NCBI GenBank assembly: GCA_964351025.1
Contig: CAYGLV010000031.1
Span: forward strand, 1-27,352
From: CAYGLV01 sp964351025
GTDB taxonomy: Bacteria > Actinomycetota > Thermoleophilia > Gaiellales > Gaiellaceae
Length of the DNA: 27,352 nt
Direction: 5' to 3'
Of this stretch, positions 24,703-27,352 are shown piece after piece. The notes under the pieces are model-generated. The model saw only the letters and a program-made list of their open reading frames with translations. It did no database searches and was not told where the DNA came from. A program made the translations under genes and the position numbers. Position 1 is the stretch's first letter, and each line of letters starts with the position of its first letter.

Positions 24703-26004
24703 CTACGCCTTGAACGCCTTGACTGCCTTGCGCTGGAAGTCGCTCAGCAGCTTGCCGATGTCGGACGGGTTCTGGATCACCTTCTGGAGCAGCGTGCCCC
24801 AGTCCTCGCCGAGCGAGCCCGGCAGGAGGTCGGAGCCGTCGAAGCGGAACACCTTCGCCGCCGCGACCTGCTTCGCTTCCGCCCTCACGAGCACGTTCGG
24901 GTAGGCACTCGCCGGGACCTTCTTGTTCGGCGAGACGATCGCCCCCGTCGAGACCCAGATCTTCCCGGCCTCCGGCGACGACAGGTACGCGAGCAGCGCC
25001 CGCACCTCGGGCGTGTCCTTGAAGGCGCCGGCGAGGTCACCGCCGCCGACGACGGGGCTGCCGAAGCGCTTGTTGATCGTCGGGAACGGCGCCTCCTGGA
25101 TCGTGACGCCGGGCTTCAGCTTCGGGTTGACGTCGCCGAGCGCGATGCCGCCGACGAAGCCGCCCTCCATGTAGAGGTGCGCGTCCGGGCTCGTGCCGAA
25201 GACACGACCGATGCCGTCAACGAAGCCGGTGCCGAGCGCGCCTTCGATGCCCCCGGCGACGTAGTCGTCGGTGATGATCGCCGTCATCTGCCGCAGTGCC
25301 GTCGCGACGGACCGGTCGGCGAACGACAGCTTCCCGCTGAACAGCCTCGTGTACTTGTCGGGGCCGCCCGAGCGGACGTAGATGTTCTCGAACCAGTCGG
25401 TCAGCGTCCAGGAGTCCTTCGCGCCGACCGCCCAGGGCGTCTCACCGGCGGCCTTGAAGGCCTTCGTGACGGCAAGCAGCTGACCCCAGGTCTTCGGAAC
25501 CTTGAGCTTCATCTTCTTGAACGTCGCGGGCGAGTACCAGATGACGCTCTTCGAGTTGGCCTTCGCGGCGATCCCGTAGATCTTCCCGTCCACGGTGCCG
25601 AGGTCCATCCACGCCTTGCTGTAGTTGCGCTGGAGCGACCCTCTGGACATGCCCATCTTCCCGAGGTCCTTGATCGCGCCCTCGCGGGCCAGATCGGCGA
25701 GCACGCCGGGCCGCGGGATGATCGCCACGTCGGGCGGGTTCCCCGCCGCGACCCGCGTGCGGATCACCGGCAGGAAGTCGCGCGCGGTTTCGTACTGGAC
25801 CTTGATGCCGGTCTTCTTGGTGAAGCCGGCGAGGACCTTCAGGAAGGCGTCCTTCTCGGCGCCTCCCCAGAGGGACAGGACCGTGACGGAGTTGGCCGAT
25901 GCCCCTGCCTTCGCGTCGGGCCGCGCTCCGGCCGTCGTGGCGAGTGTTGCCGCCACCGACAGCATGATCGCGAGCGTGACCACGGAGAGCTTCGAGCGTT
26001 TCAC
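24703..26004 (-). CDS. Extracellular sugar-binding protein of CUT1 ABC importer
   Basis: Solute-binding protein family 1, 433 residues, the substrate receptor of the adjacent CUT1 importer. The signal peptide is MKRSKLSVVTLAIMLSVAATLATTAGA, followed by a short linker and SVTVLSLWGGAEKDAFLKVLAGF, the usual first strand and helix of the family. TARDFLPVIRTRVAAGNPPDVAIIP and GKIYGIAAKANSKSVIWYSPATFKKM are also characteristic. No lipobox cysteine and no cysteine anywhere is seen, so it is not a classical lipoprotein. The GTG at 26004 is strongly supported by AAGGAGG six bases upstream. It is separated from the ATPase gene by a terminator-like hairpin and from the first permease by another hairpin. 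The ligand is probably a mannoside, judged from the mannosidase at the end of the cluster. Confidence 0.92.
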   Translation of the reverse strand: MKRSKLSVVTLAIMLSVAATLATTAGARPDAKAGASANSVTVLSLWGGAEKDAFLKVLAGFTKKTGIKVQYETARDFLPVIRTRVAAGNPPDVAIIPRPGVLADLAREGAIKDLGKMGMSRGSLQRNYSKAWMDLGTVDGKIYGIAAKANSKSVIWYSPATFKKMKLKVPKTWGQLLAVTKAFKAAGETPWAVGAKDSWTLTDWFENIYVRSGGPDKYTRLFSGKLSFADRSVATALRQMTAIITDDYVAGGIEGALGTGFVDGIGRVFGTSPDAHLYMEGGFVGGIALGDVNPKLKPGVTIQEAPFPTINKRFGSPVVGGGDLAGAFKDTPEVRALLAYLSSPEAGKIWVSTGAIVSPNKKVPASAYPNVLVRAEAKQVAAAKVFRFDGSDLLPGSLGEDWGTLLQKVIQNPSDIGKLLSDFQRKAVKAFKA

Positions 26005-26019
26005 GTCGAACCTCCTTGG

Positions 26020-26042
26020 AAAAGCCGGCCGTTTACGGCCGG
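26020..26042 (-). terminator. Hairpin with short T run between the ATPase and binding-protein genes
   Basis: On the minus strand CCGGCCG-TAAA-CGGCCGG (26042-26025) is followed by CTTTT. It lies 33 bases after the ATPase stop and ends only three bases before the AAGGAGG of the binding-protein gene. It could terminate or attenuate ATPase read-through, or modulate access to the ribosome site. Confidence 0.5.
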
Positions 26043-26074
26043 AAAGTCGACTCTAACGCCCGCCAGCCGACCGT

Positions 26075-27154
<1,080 letters not shown>

Positions 27155-27352
27155 GGCCGGCAGAGCCTAACGGGTCTGCGCCGGTTTTCTGCATTCCGAG
27201 CCCTGAAACGAGGGCCGGGCTCGAGAGGTAGAAGCGGCGTGCGGGGCGGCGCCGCGAGCCGGGATCTGGGATCCTGCTCGAGCGCGTGTCCTCGCCGGCC
27301 CGCCGTGGCGAGGTTCGGATGACGTTCTGGACGAGGACGCCGAACGCGCCAA
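27155..27352. other. Right-end intergenic region, no secure gene
   Basis: About 200 bases upstream of the ATPase gene. It holds TAGGCT (27169-27164, minus strand), a possible -10 box nine bases before the ATPase ATG, and a seven-base inverted repeat, CGAGCCC (27197-27203) with GGGCTCG (27217-27223). An ATG at 27319 on the plus strand opens a frame that runs off the window edge (first residues MTFWTRTPN), but the part visible is too short to call. Small open frames across this region have no recognisable features. Confidence 0.6.

Noticed and set aside
27319..27352. Start of a plus-strand gene at the right edge
   Set aside because: Only about 11 codons are visible before the window ends, with no motif. 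A GAGG upstream is weak evidence.

Overview
The window is a compact, very GC-rich stretch with strong G/C preference at third codon positions. It has many GTG/TTG starts and overlapping genes. Gene content and codon style point to an Actinomycetota genome, possibly a Thermoleophilia-like lineage; this taxonomic guess is inference only. A 100-N gap flanked by an exact 55-base duplication shows this is a short-read scaffold, probably a draft or metagenome assembly.

Layout from left to right. (1) 31-3433, plus strand: a K+ uptake pair (trkA, trkH) followed by a GNAT acetyltransferase, all start/stop overlapping. (2) 10571-3430, minus strand: a tightly coupled seven-gene operon. An ArsR-family regulator is followed by a complete core of a membrane-bound group 4 [NiFe]-hydrogenase-like (Hyf/Hyc) complex: HyfB-, HycD/HyfC-, HyfE- and HyfF-like membrane subunits, a fused NuoC-NuoD-like large subunit and a NuoB-like FeS small subunit. 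The gene set resembles Mycobacterium tuberculosis Rv0081-Rv0087. The large subunit keeps two CxxC pairs at the NiFe-ligand positions in an unusual sequence context, and it stops exactly where the hydrogenase maturation protease would normally cut. (3) 10613-12782, minus strand: housekeeping genes (tag 3-methyladenine DNA glycosylase, a VOC-family protein, proline dehydrogenase), including the assembly gap. (4) 12864-14973, plus strand: a 4-oxalocrotonate-tautomerase-like protein and the translational GTPase TypA/BipA. (5) 15071-20104, plus strand: a BMP-family ABC importer (binding protein, double ATPase, two permeases) with a yeast-type cytosine deaminase, probably a nucleoside/nucleobase salvage operon. 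(6) 27154-20164, minus strand: an MsmK/UgpC-type ATPase, a CUT1 sugar-binding protein, two permeases and a GH38 alpha-mannosidase, probably a mannoside uptake and degradation cluster that converges on operon 5.

The metabolic theme is scavenging (nucleobases, mannosides, proline) together with an energy-converting, probably ion-pumping membrane redox complex under a dedicated ArsR-type regulator. Intergenic spaces are short but carry several clean inverted repeats. These are a 12-bp palindrome between the divergent proline dehydrogenase and tautomerase genes, a 14-bp palindrome next to the gap, a 13-bp hairpin between the sugar-binding protein and its permease, a hairpin before that binding protein, and a terminator-like hairpin between the convergent operons 5 and 6. 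No rRNA, tRNA, CRISPR array, insertion sequence or phage gene was recognised. No stretch longer than 300 bases lacks a gene; the longest is the 11192-11431 interval, which is mostly the assembly gap.
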